Source of the DNA: Roseovarius sp. W115
Lineage (GTDB): Bacteria; Pseudomonadota; Alphaproteobacteria; Rhodobacterales; Rhodobacteraceae
Assembly: GCF_032842945.2 (NCBI RefSeq)
Contig: NZ_CP146606.1
Location: 1,306,501 to 1,370,500, forward strand
Length of the DNA: 64,000 nucleotides
Reading direction: 5' to 3'
This document shows, piece by piece, positions 1-9,859 of the stretch. Positions within the stretch are counted from its first letter, which is position 1; the number at the start of each line of letters is the position of its first letter. The notes under the pieces are model-generated. The model was given only the letters and a program-made list of their open reading frames with translations. It was not told the DNA's origin and searched no databases. The position numbers were made by a program, and so were the translations under genes.

Positions 1-540
1 ACCATTGCGGCCTGCACCCAAAGGCGCAATCACCGGAATGGTGTCATCACGGAACAGAGTATGAAGAATAGACGGGTCCACCTTATCGGGTGTGCCAACA
101 AGCCCCAGCGCCGGGTCAGTCGGCACACAGGTGATCAGGTTGGCATCCTTGCCCGATAGTCCCACGGCCTTGCCGCCTTGCGCATTGATCGCTTGCACGA
201 TCCGCTTGTTGACCTGACCCGAAAGCACCATCTCAACCACTTCCATGGTGGCTTTGTCCGTGACCCGCTTGCCGTTCACAAACTCTGACTTTATGTCGAG
301 CTTTTCCAGGAGCCGATTGATCATCGGCCCGCCCCCGTGAACGATCACCGGATTCACGCCCACCTGACGCATCAGAACGACGTCACGGGCAAAGCTTTCC
401 ATACCTTCGTCACTGCCCATAGCATGACCGCCAAGCTTGATAACGACAATCGCATCATCATAGCGTTGCAGGTATGGCAGCGCCTCGCTGAGCGTGCGCG
501 CGGTGGCGATGTTGTCGCGGGTCATTTCTCGTTTCTTCAT
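1..540 (-). CDS. argB: Acetylglutamate kinase (N-terminal part, cut by window edge)
   Basis: Phosphorylates N-acetyl-L-glutamate, the second step of arginine synthesis, in the cytosol. I translated the reverse strand from the ATG at 540; the frame stays open to base 1, giving 180 codons of a family usually near 285-300 residues. Visible family motifs are [11 protein letters not shown] near residue 33 (phosphate-binding Lys and glycines), VHGGGP near residue 66 and VIAPLGAG close to the cut. The ATG at 524 is a possible alternative start. The gene follows engB on the same strand with a gap of about 60 bases, so it is probably the last gene of the yidC-MOSC-engB-argB run. Confidence 0.95.
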   Translation of the reverse strand, partial: MKKREMTRDNIATARTLSEALPYLQRYDDAIVVIKLGGHAMGSDEGMESFARDVVLMRQVGVNPVIVHGGGPMINRLLEKLDIKSEFVNGKRVTDKATMEVVEMVLSGQVNKRIVQAINAQGGKAVGLSGKDANLITCVPTDPALGLVGTPDKVDPSILHTLFRDDTIPVIAPLGAGRNG

Positions 541-602
541 AAAGCCGTCCCTCGGATGCATCCTCTAGCGCGGATGAAACCGTTTTGCCAAGCAGCTTTG
601 CT

Positions 603-1256
603 TTATTCCAAACCGGCGATGACTGCGCGCAAGGTAGCGATCCCATCGCCTTTTTCCGAGGATGTTACGATGAGTTCCGGAAAAGCCGCCGGATGTTTTG
701 ACAGTTTTTCCCGGACTTGGGCCAAAACCTTGTCCAGTTCCTTCGACTTCAATTTATCGGCTTTGGTCAGCACACATTGGAATGTCACGGCCGCGCTATC
801 GAGCAGGGACATGATCTCTTCATCAACGGCTTTGATACCATGGCGGCTATCAATCAGAACAAAGGCCCGGCGCAGCGTGGCGCGGCCCGAGAGGTACTGT
901 TTCAGCAGAGCCTGCCATTTTTGCACCTTGTCGAGAGGCGCGTTGGCATAGCCATAGCCCGGCAAATCGACCAGGTAACTTTGGCCTCCGAGATCGAAGA
1001 AGTTGATCTCTTGCGTCCGTCCGGGCGTGTTGGAGGCGCGCGCGAGTGATTTGCGGCCGGTCAGCGCGTTGATCAGGCTTGATTTCCCGACATTGGACCG
1101 CCCGGCAAAACAAACCTCGGCGCGATCAGCGGGTGGCAGGCCGGACATGGCAACCACGCCTTTGACGAAGTCAACAGGCCCGGCGAAAAGCTTTCGCCCA
1201 AACTCGGAGGTGATTTGATCAGGCGCGTCCGCGACAGGGAATGGCAAAGGCATCAA
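603..1256 (-). CDS. engB: Ribosome-biogenesis GTPase YihA/YsxC/EngB
   Basis: Small GTPase of the TrmE-Era-EngA-EngB group, needed for large ribosomal subunit assembly. The 217 residues show the G motifs in order: GRSNVGKS (52-59), the TPGRTQ switch (78-83), DLPGYG (97-102) and TKAD (164-167). Length is normal for the family. The start overlaps the stop of the MOSC gene by 4 bases, so the two are probably translationally coupled. Confidence 0.96.
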   Translation of the reverse strand: MMPLPFPVADAPDQITSEFGRKLFAGPVDFVKGVVAMSGLPPADRAEVCFAGRSNVGKSSLINALTGRKSLARASNTPGRTQEINFFDLGGQSYLVDLPGYGYANAPLDKVQKWQALLKQYLSGRATLRRAFVLIDSRHGIKAVDEEIMSLLDSAAVTFQCVLTKADKLKSKELDKVLAQVREKLSKHPAAFPELIVTSSEKGDGIATLRAVIAGLE

Positions 1257-1999
1257 AGCACCTCAACTTTGTCGCCAACCGTAACTTCGCCAGTTTTGGT
1301 GACAATCGCGTAAACACCAAAATTCTGATGTCCAAATGTGCCGTTGAGCGCACCCAATGTATCCGCATCCCGGACACCAGTCTCTGGGTTTGCCGCAGTG
1401 GCCAGGCAGCGTTCAATACGTTCCTCAATCTTGAACTCAGCTGTCCCGATGCGCAGGGATTTCCCGACCCAGCCGAACTCGGCCCACGCTTCTTGACCCG
1501 TAAGATGGATGTTTCCACGCCAGCGGTGCATAGAGATGTCTTGCTGTAAAACCTCTGCAACGGCATCACTTGAGGCTTGGTTGATCAGACTGAGGGTCGG
1601 GTAGTTGCTATCGGTCATGCCCTGAGTTTGGCTGCGGACCAGACGCACGGATTGCGCGCGGTTGGCGGGCATTAGCGGACGCACCCAATTGAGAAAGATG
1701 TCGCTCTCTTGGTCCGGGTCGAAGGTGATGTCTTTTAGCTGAGGGTGCGAGAGTGTGAGCTGGCCAGTGCGCTTATCCGTAATGGCCGTGATTGCCATGA
1801 TCGCGGGCACTTTGGCCGCTCGTGTAAACGACGCGCAATGCGCCCATGCAGACCCGTCTGCTTCAGACATCTCATGCGCAACAGCCCACTGGCGGTCACC
1901 GGGCATGGTCTGCCCCTCAGTCAGCACGATATGATCAAGCGCTTCGCGCCCATGCGCCTTGATGGGGTGGCGCCAGAGGGCCGCCACCTTGGCCATCAC
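1253..1999 (-). CDS. MOSC domain protein
   Basis: Molybdenum-cofactor sulfurase C-terminal (MOSC) domain protein of 248 residues. The MOSC signature is the ERCLATAANPETGVRD stretch around 196-211 with the conserved Cys198, which in this superfamily binds the cofactor sulfur or metal; the N-terminal part fits the MOSC beta-barrel. It lies between yidC and engB with 4-base overlaps on both sides (1253-1256 and 1996-1999). The substrate cannot be read from sequence; a role in sulfur or molybdenum cofactor handling is inference from the family. Confidence 0.88.
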   Translation of the reverse strand: MMAKVAALWRHPIKAHGREALDHIVLTEGQTMPGDRQWAVAHEMSEADGSAWAHCASFTRAAKVPAIMAITAITDKRTGQLTLSHPQLKDITFDPDQESDIFLNWVRPLMPANRAQSVRLVRSQTQGMTDSNYPTLSLINQASSDAVAEVLQQDISMHRWRGNIHLTGQEAWAEFGWVGKSLRIGTAEFKIEERIERCLATAANPETGVRDADTLGALNGTFGHQNFGVYAIVTKTGEVTVGDKVEVL

Positions 2000-3810
2000 T
2001 TGTCCTCCGCGTCGGGCTTTTTCTTAAAGCTTTCCATAATGTTGCCAAAGACATCCGGTTTGTAGCCCTGACTGCGCATGATCAGGTATTGCTGTGAGAA
2101 GGTGATCACGTTGTTGGCGATCCAGTAGACAACCAGACCCGAGGCAAAGCTGCCCAGCATGAACATGAAGACCCAGGGCATCCAGGCAAAGATCATCTTT
2201 TGCGTGGGGTCGGTCGGGGCCGGGTTGAGCTTTTGCTGCATCCACATCGAGATGCCGAGCAAGAGCGGTAGAATACCAATAAAGATCAGCGCAAGGATGG
2301 ATCCGGGCTCTGGTCCGGTCCAAGGGAAGACACCCCAAAGGTTATAGATCGAGGAGGGATCCGGCGCAGAAAGGTCTTTGATCCAGCCAATCCAAGGGGC
2401 GTGGCGCAGCTCAAGCGTGACAAAGATCACCTTGTAGAGCGAGAAAAAGATCGGGATCTGCAACAGGATCGGCAGACACCCCGAGGCCGGGTTCACCTTT
2501 TCCTTTTTGTAGAGCGCCATCATCTCTTGCTGCAGCTTCTGACGATCATCGCCAGTGCGTTCCTTGATCTTCTCCATCTCGGGCTGAAGCTCTTTCATCT
2601 TCGCCATGGAGACATAGGATTTATAGGCCAGCGGCAGCAGCACGAGTTTGATGATGAAGGTGAGCGCGATGATGGCCCAGCCCATGTTGCCAATCAGTAC
2701 ATTGAGCCAGTGCAGCACCGCAAAGATCGGCTTGGTCAGGAAAAAGAACCAGCCCCAGTCAATGGAATCGAGAAACTTTCCGACACCCTCGTTGTTCTGG
2801 TAGTTGCGGATTGTGTCCCATTCCTTCGCCCCGGCAAAGAGGCGGGTGGTTACGGCCATGTCTTGCCCGGGCTGAAGCGTCGTGGTGCGTTGTTTGACGT
2901 TGGTTTGGTAGATATTCCGCGATGCGTCCTGAAAGGTACTGAATTGCGCGCCTTCGGATTGTCCGGGAATGAGTGCGGTCATCCAGTAGTGGTCGGTGAA
3001 CCCGGTCCAGCCGCTTTCGGTTAGTGTGACATCTTCCTGAGCGCCGAAAGGTTCGAAATCGTCATAGTCTGTCTCGACCAGTTCGCCATCTGCGATGCTG
3101 ATCGCTCCCTCATGCAGAATGAAGAAGTTTTTCAGATCTGTGGGTTGGCCGTGACGCGCAAGGATACCATAGGGCGCGACGGTTGCAGTGGTGCTTCCGG
3201 TGTTCTGCACCGATTGCGTGACAGTGAACATTGACTTGTCGTCAACCTGCATTTCGCGTCGAAAGGTCAATCCGGCACCGTTGTTCCAAGTGAGCACCAG
3301 TGGCGTTTCCGGTGTGAGAGTTTCACCCGAGGTCACCTGCCAGATCGTGTTGGCACCCGGCACTTGGTCTGCACTCAGCCCACTTCCCGGAGCCCAGCCA
3401 AACAGAGCGTAATAGGCGTGATCGCTGCCTATGGGCGACAGCAAAGTCACAATAGGCGCATCCGGCTCAAGTGTTTCGCGGTAATTCTTGAGAAGCAGAT
3501 CATCAATCCGACCGCCACGCAACGACACGGATCCTTTCAAGGTGGGTGTGTCGATGTCCACGCGTGGGGCTTCGGGCGCGTCCTCAGTGATCTCTTGAGC
3601 CGTGGCCGTTTCGCTGGTTTCGCCCGTCCCGGCAGATTGCGGCACGAGTGCTGTGTCTCCTGCAGGCGCAGTTTCACCAGAGGTGGTTTCCCCGCTTGCA
3701 GTGTCAGTAGGCTCCGGCGGTTCGGGCGGTGGGAAAAGAGCGAACCAAATGACAATCACAAACAGGCTCAGGCCTGTCGCAAGCAGAAGATTCTTATTCT
3801 GTTCATCCAT
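1996..3810 (-). CDS. yidC: Membrane protein insertase YidC
   Basis: Inserts and folds inner-membrane proteins, alone or with SecYEG. The 604 residues have the long Gram-negative form: an N-terminal anchor (about 8-26), an acidic Ser/Thr/Glu-rich linker (about 30-80), a large periplasmic domain, then the conserved hydrophobic core with several membrane segments, including the NPASGCLPILLQIPIFFSLY stretch typical of the Oxa1/YidC fold. It is the first gene of the compact yidC-MOSC-engB-argB run on the minus strand. Confidence 0.97.
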   Translation of the reverse strand: MDEQNKNLLLATGLSLFVIVIWFALFPPPEPPEPTDTASGETTSGETAPAGDTALVPQSAGTGETSETATAQEITEDAPEAPRVDIDTPTLKGSVSLRGGRIDDLLLKNYRETLEPDAPIVTLLSPIGSDHAYYALFGWAPGSGLSADQVPGANTIWQVTSGETLTPETPLVLTWNNGAGLTFRREMQVDDKSMFTVTQSVQNTGSTTATVAPYGILARHGQPTDLKNFFILHEGAISIADGELVETDYDDFEPFGAQEDVTLTESGWTGFTDHYWMTALIPGQSEGAQFSTFQDASRNIYQTNVKQRTTTLQPGQDMAVTTRLFAGAKEWDTIRNYQNNEGVGKFLDSIDWGWFFFLTKPIFAVLHWLNVLIGNMGWAIIALTFIIKLVLLPLAYKSYVSMAKMKELQPEMEKIKERTGDDRQKLQQEMMALYKKEKVNPASGCLPILLQIPIFFSLYKVIFVTLELRHAPWIGWIKDLSAPDPSSIYNLWGVFPWTGPEPGSILALIFIGILPLLLGISMWMQQKLNPAPTDPTQKMIFAWMPWVFMFMLGSFASGLVVYWIANNVITFSQQYLIMRSQGYKPDVFGNIMESFKKKPDAEDK

Positions 3811-3928
3811 CGCAGATGACCACCCAATCGTTGTTTGTCACCCCGGGGGTTCAACAGAGTGCGGGGACAAAGGTCAAGGGGTATGCGCAGATTCCTTGTC
3901 GTTTGCAGGTTGTCAAAATGCAGCTTGT
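3811..3928. other. Intergenic gap between yidC and the EAL gene
   Basis: 118 bases separate the EAL gene (upstream on the minus strand) from yidC. A yidC promoter is expected here, but I see no convincing -35/-10 pair. A short G/C palindrome lies near 3840-3850. No open frame is supported. Confidence 0.4.
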
Positions 3929-5434
3929 TTAGGCGCGTCCAATTTTTGGTGGAGTTTGCACACGAGCCAGATGATCTCCGATCCAGGCATATGTGTCCTC
4001 AAGCGGCATAGGGCGACCCAGACCAAACCCTTGTACATATTGGCATCCCAGCTGGGCCAGCATCGCGTGTTCACCCGCCGTTTCGACGCCCTCTGCCAGC
4101 GTTTCCAGGTCCAGTTGCTCAGCCATGAGCTGAATGGCGTTCACTATGCGTTGTTGTTCTGGGTCGCAATCCACCTTTGTAACAAAGGACCGGTCAATTT
4201 TCAGACGCTTCACCCCAAATCGTCGGATCGACGCAATGGATGTGTGGCCGGTTCCAAAGTCATCGAGGTCAATGAAACATCCCAGCTCTGCCAAGCGCCG
4301 GATGTTACGTGTTACTGTATCGTCAGGCGACGAAGACACGACCGTTTCCAAAACTTCTATGGCAAGGCGTTTCGCCTCGACTCCAAACGTATCAAGTTCA
4401 AATTGCACACGATCTGTCAGCTTAGGATCACGCAACTCTTCTTGTGAAAAATTTACACCGACCTGAGCAATATCCCAACCTAAATGGTCCCATTGCTGCA
4501 GCGCGGTTAAAGCGTCACGGAGAATCTTGGCACCAAGCACATGAGCTTGGCCTGTGGTTTGCACGGTCGAAAGGAAATCACTGGGTGGAATTACACCGCG
4601 CGTCGGATGTTCCCACCTTGCCAGAGCTTCGAACCCACACACCTCTCCAGTGTCCGTTGACACTTGTGGCTGGAACCAGGCACGAATCTCGCCATTTTCG
4701 AGCGCATGCGAAACTTCCAATTCGTTGTCTTGGATATTGGCCAAAAAATACTGAAGTTCAGGACTATACGTCCGGATTGCAGTCGGCCCATGACGTCGCG
4801 CATCCAGCAAAGCAATACCAGCAGCCTTGGTTAGATCACTTCCGCGGTGCCCTTGTACAAACGTGTCAAGGCAGATGCCAATGGACACCGAAATATACAC
4901 AAAAGTCGACCCCAGAGACAACGGCGCATCCAGTGCATTTTGCAGCCGTTTGGCCACCTCCAAAACATCATCTGTGCCGAGCTTGCGTACTGGTTCTAGA
5001 ATGATCCCGAACTGACCGTTGGCTAAGTGGAACAATCTGTCCTGTTGACGTAAATAATCATTGAGCTTTTCTGCCACAGTCCTTTGCACGTGATCCGCTC
5101 CGGTTAGTCCATAGCGGTCGAGAAGCGTGTCGAAGTCATCAATTTCAACGATCATACAAGCCGTTCTGCGTAAATGCTGACGTGCGGAAACCAGCGTGTC
5201 GTGAACAGATGTTTCAAACGTGTCAGAAGATATATTTTTGTTCATCTTTTGTTCCAATTGCTTTGGCAACAAAACACAAATTGGCAACAAGATCGCAAAC
5301 ACCAGTAAAACAGTTTGTCCGCCAAACCAGACAGCCGCGAGTGTCAAAGACGGCAGAATCAACAAAGCCTGCGTACTGGACAAAACCGACGAAACCGTCG
5401 CCCTGAAATCAAAATCTGGTCTGCTGGACTGCAT
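3929..5434 (-). CDS. Membrane-anchored GGDEF/EAL protein, probable c-di-GMP phosphodiesterase
   Basis: 501 residues. A hydrophobic segment at about 22-56 anchors the protein. A GGDEF-type domain follows (about 85-225), but the signature at 138-142 reads ANGQF instead of GGDEF, so cyclase activity is very likely lost. The C-terminal EAL domain keeps the catalytic features: EAL at 269-271, the VNFS Asn near 328, Glu in LAIEVLE, DDFGTG at 391-396, LKID and AEGVET near 447-452. The likely role is c-di-GMP hydrolysis, perhaps tuned by the degenerate GGDEF domain; this is inference from motifs. It lies 55 bases downstream of ttcA on the same strand. Confidence 0.9.
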   Translation of the reverse strand: MQSSRPDFDFRATVSSVLSSTQALLILPSLTLAAVWFGGQTVLLVFAILLPICVLLPKQLEQKMNKNISSDTFETSVHDTLVSARQHLRRTACMIVEIDDFDTLLDRYGLTGADHVQRTVAEKLNDYLRQQDRLFHLANGQFGIILEPVRKLGTDDVLEVAKRLQNALDAPLSLGSTFVYISVSIGICLDTFVQGHRGSDLTKAAGIALLDARRHGPTAIRTYSPELQYFLANIQDNELEVSHALENGEIRAWFQPQVSTDTGEVCGFEALARWEHPTRGVIPPSDFLSTVQTTGQAHVLGAKILRDALTALQQWDHLGWDIAQVGVNFSQEELRDPKLTDRVQFELDTFGVEAKRLAIEVLETVVSSSPDDTVTRNIRRLAELGCFIDLDDFGTGHTSIASIRRFGVKRLKIDRSFVTKVDCDPEQQRIVNAIQLMAEQLDLETLAEGVETAGEHAMLAQLGCQYVQGFGLGRPMPLEDTYAWIGDHLARVQTPPKIGRA

Positions 5435-5489
5435 CTATCTTCATCCTGATCACGCCGCAGAACACTAGATGCCGTGTCTCAAGATGCGC

Positions 5490-6359
5490 TTAACGCAATC
5501 TCGGCAAACCTTCTTCGTTTGGATCAAATTTTACCGTTTCCCGCTCCAACCCCGCAAAATCAAAAAGCTTGGGATCCAGCAAATGCGAAGGTCTTGCATT
5601 CATCAGTGCGCGAAACATCACCTGGCGGCGTCCAGGGCTTCGCGATTCCCAGCCATCCAGGATTTGTTTGACCTGCTGACGTTGTAAACCATCCTGCGAC
5701 CCGCACAAATCACAGGGAATTATTGGGTATTTCATCGCCTTGGCAAAGCGATCACAGTCTTCTTCGGCCACATGCGACAGAGGACGATAAACGAATAGAT
5801 CTCCCTCTTCATTCACTAGCTTCGGCGGCATCGTGGCAAGCCGTCCCCCATGGAACAGATTCATGAAGAAGGTCTCAAGGATGTCATCCCGGTGATGGCC
5901 AAGTACCACAGCCGAACACCCTTCCTCACGTGCAATCCGATAAAGATGCCCGCGACGCAGGCGCGAACAGAGTGCACAGTACGTCCGGCCCTGTGGCACC
6001 TTGTCGACCACAACAGAATACGTGTCCTGATATTCGATCCGATGTGGGACATTCATGTCTTCGAGGAATTTAGGCAGAACCGTCGCTGGAAATCCCGGCT
6101 GACCCTGATCAAGATTGCAGGCCAAAATATCCACGGGCAGAAGGCCGCGCCACTTCAGTTCATAGAGAATAGCCAAAAGCGTGTAGCTGTCTTTGCCACC
6201 CGAGAGACAGACAAGCCAGCGCGTATCCTTTTCCACCATGCCATACGCCTCAATCGCCTCACGCGCATTGCGCACAAGCCGCTTGCGCAGTTTGCGAAAC
6301 TCGGTGGTCTTGGGCGCACCGGAAAAGAGCGGGTGGATATCGTCGGCCTCATCGAGCAT
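5490..6359 (-). CDS. ttcA: tRNA 2-thiocytidine synthetase TtcA
   Basis: ATP- and iron-sulfur-dependent enzyme that thiolates cytidine-32 in tRNA. The 289 residues show the PP-loop SGGKDS at 53-58 and the cysteine pairs CALC (128-131) and CDLC (216-219) that hold the Fe-S cluster in TtcA. Length is normal. It starts at the ATG at 6359. The AraC-type regulator gene is divergent on the other side. Confidence 0.95.
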   Translation of the reverse strand: MLDEADDIHPLFSGAPKTTEFRKLRKRLVRNAREAIEAYGMVEKDTRWLVCLSGGKDSYTLLAILYELKWRGLLPVDILACNLDQGQPGFPATVLPKFLEDMNVPHRIEYQDTYSVVVDKVPQGRTYCALCSRLRRGHLYRIAREEGCSAVVLGHHRDDILETFFMNLFHGGRLATMPPKLVNEEGDLFVYRPLSHVAEEDCDRFAKAMKYPIIPCDLCGSQDGLQRQQVKQILDGWESRSPGRRQVMFRALMNARPSHLLDPKLFDFAGLERETVKFDPNEEGLPRLR

Positions 6360-6420
6360 GGGCTGAGGCTTTAGACAGTTTCACGTGCAGCGGCAAGCGG
6401 ACGGAGCGCAGCTACCAGTC

Positions 6421-6459
6421 ATCGATTTCTCGAAAAGTGACTGATTTTGAGAAATCGAT
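6421..6459. promoter_or_regulatory. Inverted repeat, candidate operator of the AraC-type gene
   Basis: Perfect 11-base arms, ATCGATTTCTC (6421-6431) and GAGAAATCGAT (6449-6459), with a 17-base spacer, between divergent ttcA and the AraC-type gene. A TATA-rich stretch (about 6482-6489) lies just downstream and could be the -10 of the regulator. The repeat is seen directly; the operator role is inference. Confidence 0.5.
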
Positions 6460-6515
6460 AAGCCAACCGCCGGGCGTGTTCATATATAAAACAGGCATTA
6501 CAGAAGGAGCCGCCC

Positions 6516-7550
6516 GTGCTGGCCGAAATTGATCTTCTCATCCGAGGCGCCCTCATCGGGGTCTGCATGTTGTGTTTTATCCTCTTGTGGTTTGGACGTG
6601 AGACCCGGCAAAAATCCTACTCTCTGGGGGCCATTGCCCTGTCACTCTCTGCCGCTATGGCCGTTGAGCAGGGGATTGGAACCGTCTGGTCCACACAGGC
6701 ACAGAATATCGCGCTGGTGTTTAAAGAATTCATGCCACTGGCCCTGACATGGTTCGTGCTGGATATCTTTCTGGAACCCAAAGAACAGCGTGGTGCGTGG
6801 CTTGGTCTCTTCGCGCTTGCGGCCTTGATCACAGCGCTGTCCTTTTTGCCAATTTCGGCTGGGTTGCTTCAGGCAGGTCTCAAGCTCGCGCTCTACCTGG
6901 GTTTGCTGGCCGTCGTCATCAAAACGGCGGCCTGTGATTTGGTCGAGGCGCGGCGGTCGTTCCGGATTGTGTTTGTCAGTGCCGTCGCAATTTTCGGCGT
7001 ATCAAAGTCTGTTCTTGATCTGTCACTTGATGCGGCAGCGCGGCCAGAATGGTACGGCACAGCACATGCCATGGCGCTTTTGGCCTTTGCAGTGGTTTTT
7101 GCGCATTGGGCTTTGCGCCCGGGCAGTGACATTTGGATAAATGAACAACCCAGAGCAAAACCGGTTGCCGCCAATATCCGTCTTGTTGACAAACAGACGC
7201 TCGACCGGATTGAGACGGCGATGCAGGACGAAATGTGGCGACGCGAGGGCTTAACGATTGGGGCCATGGCCGATGATCTCGGTCTTCCGGAACACCGCCT
7301 GCGGAAGGCCATCAATCAGGATCTGGGGTTTCGCAACTTTGCCACCTTCGTCAATGGCTACCGCATAGATGCCGCCAAAGAGGCACTGGCCGCGCCGGAC
7401 CGCGCGCATCAGACGATACTTGAAATTGCCTATGAATGCGGCTTTGCCTCCCTGGCGCCCTTCAATAAGGCCTTTCGTGCAATGACGGGGCAAACGCCCA
7501 CGGATTTCCGCCGACAGCAGCTCGACGGATACGCCTCGATTTCTGCATAA
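6516..7550 (+). CDS. Membrane-bound AraC-family transcriptional regulator
   Basis: 344 residues. The N-terminal part (about 1-205) is strongly hydrophobic with six or seven predicted membrane helices; the C-terminal part (about 230-340) is an AraC/XylS double helix-turn-helix, ending in the typical stretch with ECGFASLAPFNKAFRAMTG and TPTDFRR. The start is a GTG preceded by AAGGAG six bases upstream. This layout suggests a receptor that signals directly to DNA from the membrane; the ligand is unknown. The next gene, a small exported protein about 100 bases downstream on the same strand, is a plausible target. Confidence 0.87.
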   Translation: MLAEIDLLIRGALIGVCMLCFILLWFGRETRQKSYSLGAIALSLSAAMAVEQGIGTVWSTQAQNIALVFKEFMPLALTWFVLDIFLEPKEQRGAWLGLFALAALITALSFLPISAGLLQAGLKLALYLGLLAVVIKTAACDLVEARRSFRIVFVSAVAIFGVSKSVLDLSLDAAARPEWYGTAHAMALLAFAVVFAHWALRPGSDIWINEQPRAKPVAANIRLVDKQTLDRIETAMQDEMWRREGLTIGAMADDLGLPEHRLRKAINQDLGFRNFATFVNGYRIDAAKEALAAPDRAHQTILEIAYECGFASLAPFNKAFRAMTGQTPTDFRRQQLDGYASISA

Positions 7551-7654
7551 AGCGCCTCGTTTCCCAAAAAACCCAAGCGATTTCGAAACCGAAGAGAAGG
7601 CGGCACCCGCCCACCACATGTTGAGTTTCACACAGTCCGAAAAGGAGACTCTAC

Positions 7655-7891
7655 ATGTTGAAACAGTATATCACCGCAGGCGTTATCGCAGTCACACTTG
7701 GCGCAGGCCCAGCCCTGGCTCTGACACCGTCATTTGATGTGCCCGGAACGTGGCCTGCAGACGGGGCTTTTGATGGTAAGAAGTCACGCAAGTCAGACGC
7801 TGGTGTCACGCAGGACCGCATAACGCCACTCACCAACCCTGAAGCAGAGCCCAAAGCTCAAAATCTTGGGGACGAAGCGAAAAGCCGTTAA
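7655..7891 (+). CDS. Small exported protein of unknown function
   Basis: 78 residues with a clear signal peptide (hydrophobic 5-22, cleavage near ALA-LTPS) and a short polar, Lys/Asp-rich mature part without cysteines. A good ribosome binding site (AAAAGGAG) stands before the ATG. I do not recognise the family. Its stop codon overlaps that of the convergent thioredoxin gene in the shared tetranucleotide TTAA at 7888-7891. Confidence 0.7.
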   Translation: MLKQYITAGVIAVTLGAGPALALTPSFDVPGTWPADGAFDGKKSRKSDAGVTQDRITPLTNPEAEPKAQNLGDEAKSR

Positions 7892-8445
7892 GTCCCGGCT
7901 TTCATCATCGCGCGGATGATATTCTTGGCACTGTCCGAGTTCCACTGTGCATCCCCCTGCAACCGCGCGACCTCTTGTCCGTTGCGATCCAGAAGGATCG
8001 TGACGGGCAAACCAAAAACACCCATTTCGCGCGAAAGACCCATACGCGGGTCCGCATGCAATGGTAGGTTTTCAACACCGATCTCGCCAAAGAACTGCAC
8101 CATTGCCTGCGGCGCGTTGCGTCCCATCGCAATCGTGACGACTTCGAAATCATCACCGCCAAGTTCCGTTTGAAGGTCCGACAACATCGGCATTTCGTGA
8201 CGGCATGGTGCGCACCATACGGCCCAGAAATTCACTGCCGTGACTTTGCCTTTAAAATCCTTGAGAGACATTTGCCCGCCATCTTCCGCATTGAATGGCG
8301 TGTCGGACACGTTCAAGGGCTCTGAATGCACCACGAGCTTTTTCATGTCCCCTTCACGCAACTCCGCAATTTGCGCAGAATCCGCCAGCGCAGCGTTTGC
8401 ACCGAACGCGAGGGCCATATAAAGGACCAAAGACTTTACTTTCAT
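7888..8445 (-). CDS. Exported TlpA-like thiol:disulfide oxidoreductase
   Basis: 185 residues from the ATG at 8445, chosen because it gives a signal peptide ([20 protein letters not shown]) and has GGAGG just upstream; the open frame continues into argH but that part is shadow. The mature protein has a thioredoxin fold with the active-site motif WCAPC after NFWAV, and the cis-Pro region GLPVTILLD. Periplasmic TlpA/ResA proteins reduce cysteines, often for cytochrome c maturation; the substrate here is not known. The start codons of this gene and of divergent argH are only 22 bases apart. Confidence 0.9.
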   Translation of the reverse strand: MKVKSLVLYMALAFGANAALADSAQIAELREGDMKKLVVHSEPLNVSDTPFNAEDGGQMSLKDFKGKVTAVNFWAVWCAPCRHEMPMLSDLQTELGGDDFEVVTIAMGRNAPQAMVQFFGEIGVENLPLHADPRMGLSREMGVFGLPVTILLDRNGQEVARLQGDAQWNSDSAKNIIRAMMKAGT

Positions 8446-8467
8446 AGGGCCTCCGAGGGGCTGGAAC

Positions 8468-9859
8468 ATGACAAAAAAGACCTCAAACCAGATGTGGGGC
8501 GGCCGCTTTGCCGCTGGGCCGGATGCGATTATGGAGGCAATTAATGCCTCAATCGGTTTCGACAAGCGGTTGGCAGCCCAGGATATCGAAGGCTCAAGGG
8601 CCCATGCCGCCATGTTGGCGAGCACCGGCATACTGACTGATAAGGATGCCAAGGCCATTCGGGAAGGCCTGCTCACGGTGTTGTCAGAGATTGAAAGCGG
8701 AGATTTCCAGTTTTCAACCGCGTTGGAGGACATTCACATGAATGTCGAGGCGCGTTTGAAAGAGATCATTGGTGAGCCTGCAGGTCGATTGCACACAGGG
8801 CGCAGCCGCAACGATCAGGTCGCGACAGATTTCAAACTCTGGGTGCGGGATCAGCTGGACGCGTTTGAAGAGGCGCTTGTGACGTTGATCCAGGCCTTTC
8901 TTGGGCAGGCCGAACAAGGGGCTGATTGGGTGATGCCGGGCTTTACCCATCTTCAAACAGCACAGCCGGTAACATGGGGCCACCACATGATGGCCTATGT
9001 CGAAATGTTTGGCCGCGACCTGAGCCGCGTGCGGGATGCGCGGGCGCGTATGAACGAAAGCCCGCTGGGGGCTGCGGCGTTGGCTGGCACCTCGTTTCCG
9101 ATAGATCGGGATATGACAGCCAAGGAACTGGGCTTTGATCGCCCTGCTGCCAATAGCCTTGATGCCGTGAGCGACCGGGATTTTGCTCTCGAATTCCTCA
9201 GCGCGGCGAGCATCTGTGCGATGCATCTCAGCCGTTTGGCCGAAGAACTGGTGATCTGGTCCTCAGCGCAGTTTCGCTTTGTGGCGCTCTCGGATCGGTT
9301 CTCAACCGGCTCCTCTATCATGCCGCAAAAGAAAAACCCGGATGCGGCAGAACTTATTCGTGCCAAGATCGGGCGGATTTTCGGGGCAAATGTCGCGCTG
9401 ATGACGGTGATGAAGGGCCTTCCGCTGACTTATTCAAAGGACATGCAGGAGGACAAGGAACAGGTCTTTGATGCCGCCGACAACCTGATGCTGGCTCTAG
9501 CAGCCATGAATGGCATGGTGCGCGACATGACAGCTAATCGCGAGAGCCTGGAAGCCGCCGCCGGTTCAGGATTTTCCACCGCCACTGATCTGGCAGACTG
9601 GCTTGTGCGTGTGCTTGGCCTGCCCTTCCGCGAGGCGCATCACATCACTGGCGCTCTTGTGGCCATGGCCGAAGCGAAGGGATGCGATCTGCCTGAGCTG
9701 AGCCTGGCCGACATGCAATCGGTGCATGGCGAAATTAGTGAATCGGTCTATGATGTTCTTGGTGTGCATAACTCCGTGGCCTCGCGCACGAGTTATGGCG
9801 GCACCGCCCCAGTGCGTGTGCGCGAGCAGATCGCACGTTGGAAGGAGGCACTGAAATGA
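8468..9859 (+). CDS. argH: Argininosuccinate lyase
   Basis: Cleaves argininosuccinate to arginine and fumarate, the last step of arginine synthesis. The 463 residues have the normal length, begin [14 protein letters not shown] as usual in the family, and carry the fumarase/aspartase signature [19 protein letters not shown] ribosome binding site precedes the ATG. Its stop overlaps the start of the following lipoprotein gene (ATGA at 9856-9859). Confidence 0.97.
   Translation: MTKKTSNQMWGGRFAAGPDAIMEAINASIGFDKRLAAQDIEGSRAHAAMLASTGILTDKDAKAIREGLLTVLSEIESGDFQFSTALEDIHMNVEARLKEIIGEPAGRLHTGRSRNDQVATDFKLWVRDQLDAFEEALVTLIQAFLGQAEQGADWVMPGFTHLQTAQPVTWGHHMMAYVEMFGRDLSRVRDARARMNESPLGAAALAGTSFPIDRDMTAKELGFDRPAANSLDAVSDRDFALEFLSAASICAMHLSRLAEELVIWSSAQFRFVALSDRFSTGSSIMPQKKNPDAAELIRAKIGRIFGANVALMTVMKGLPLTYSKDMQEDKEQVFDAADNLMLALAAMNGMVRDMTANRESLEAAAGSGFSTATDLADWLVRVLGLPFREAHHITGALVAMAEAKGCDLPELSLADMQSVHGEISESVYDVLGVHNSVASRTSYGGTAPVRVREQIARWKEALK

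Noticed and set aside
2100..2120. GGTGATCACG inside yidC and a similar site near 21148
   Set aside because: They share only the inner GTGATCAC and lack the outer T/A and flanks of the sucC and sdhC sites.
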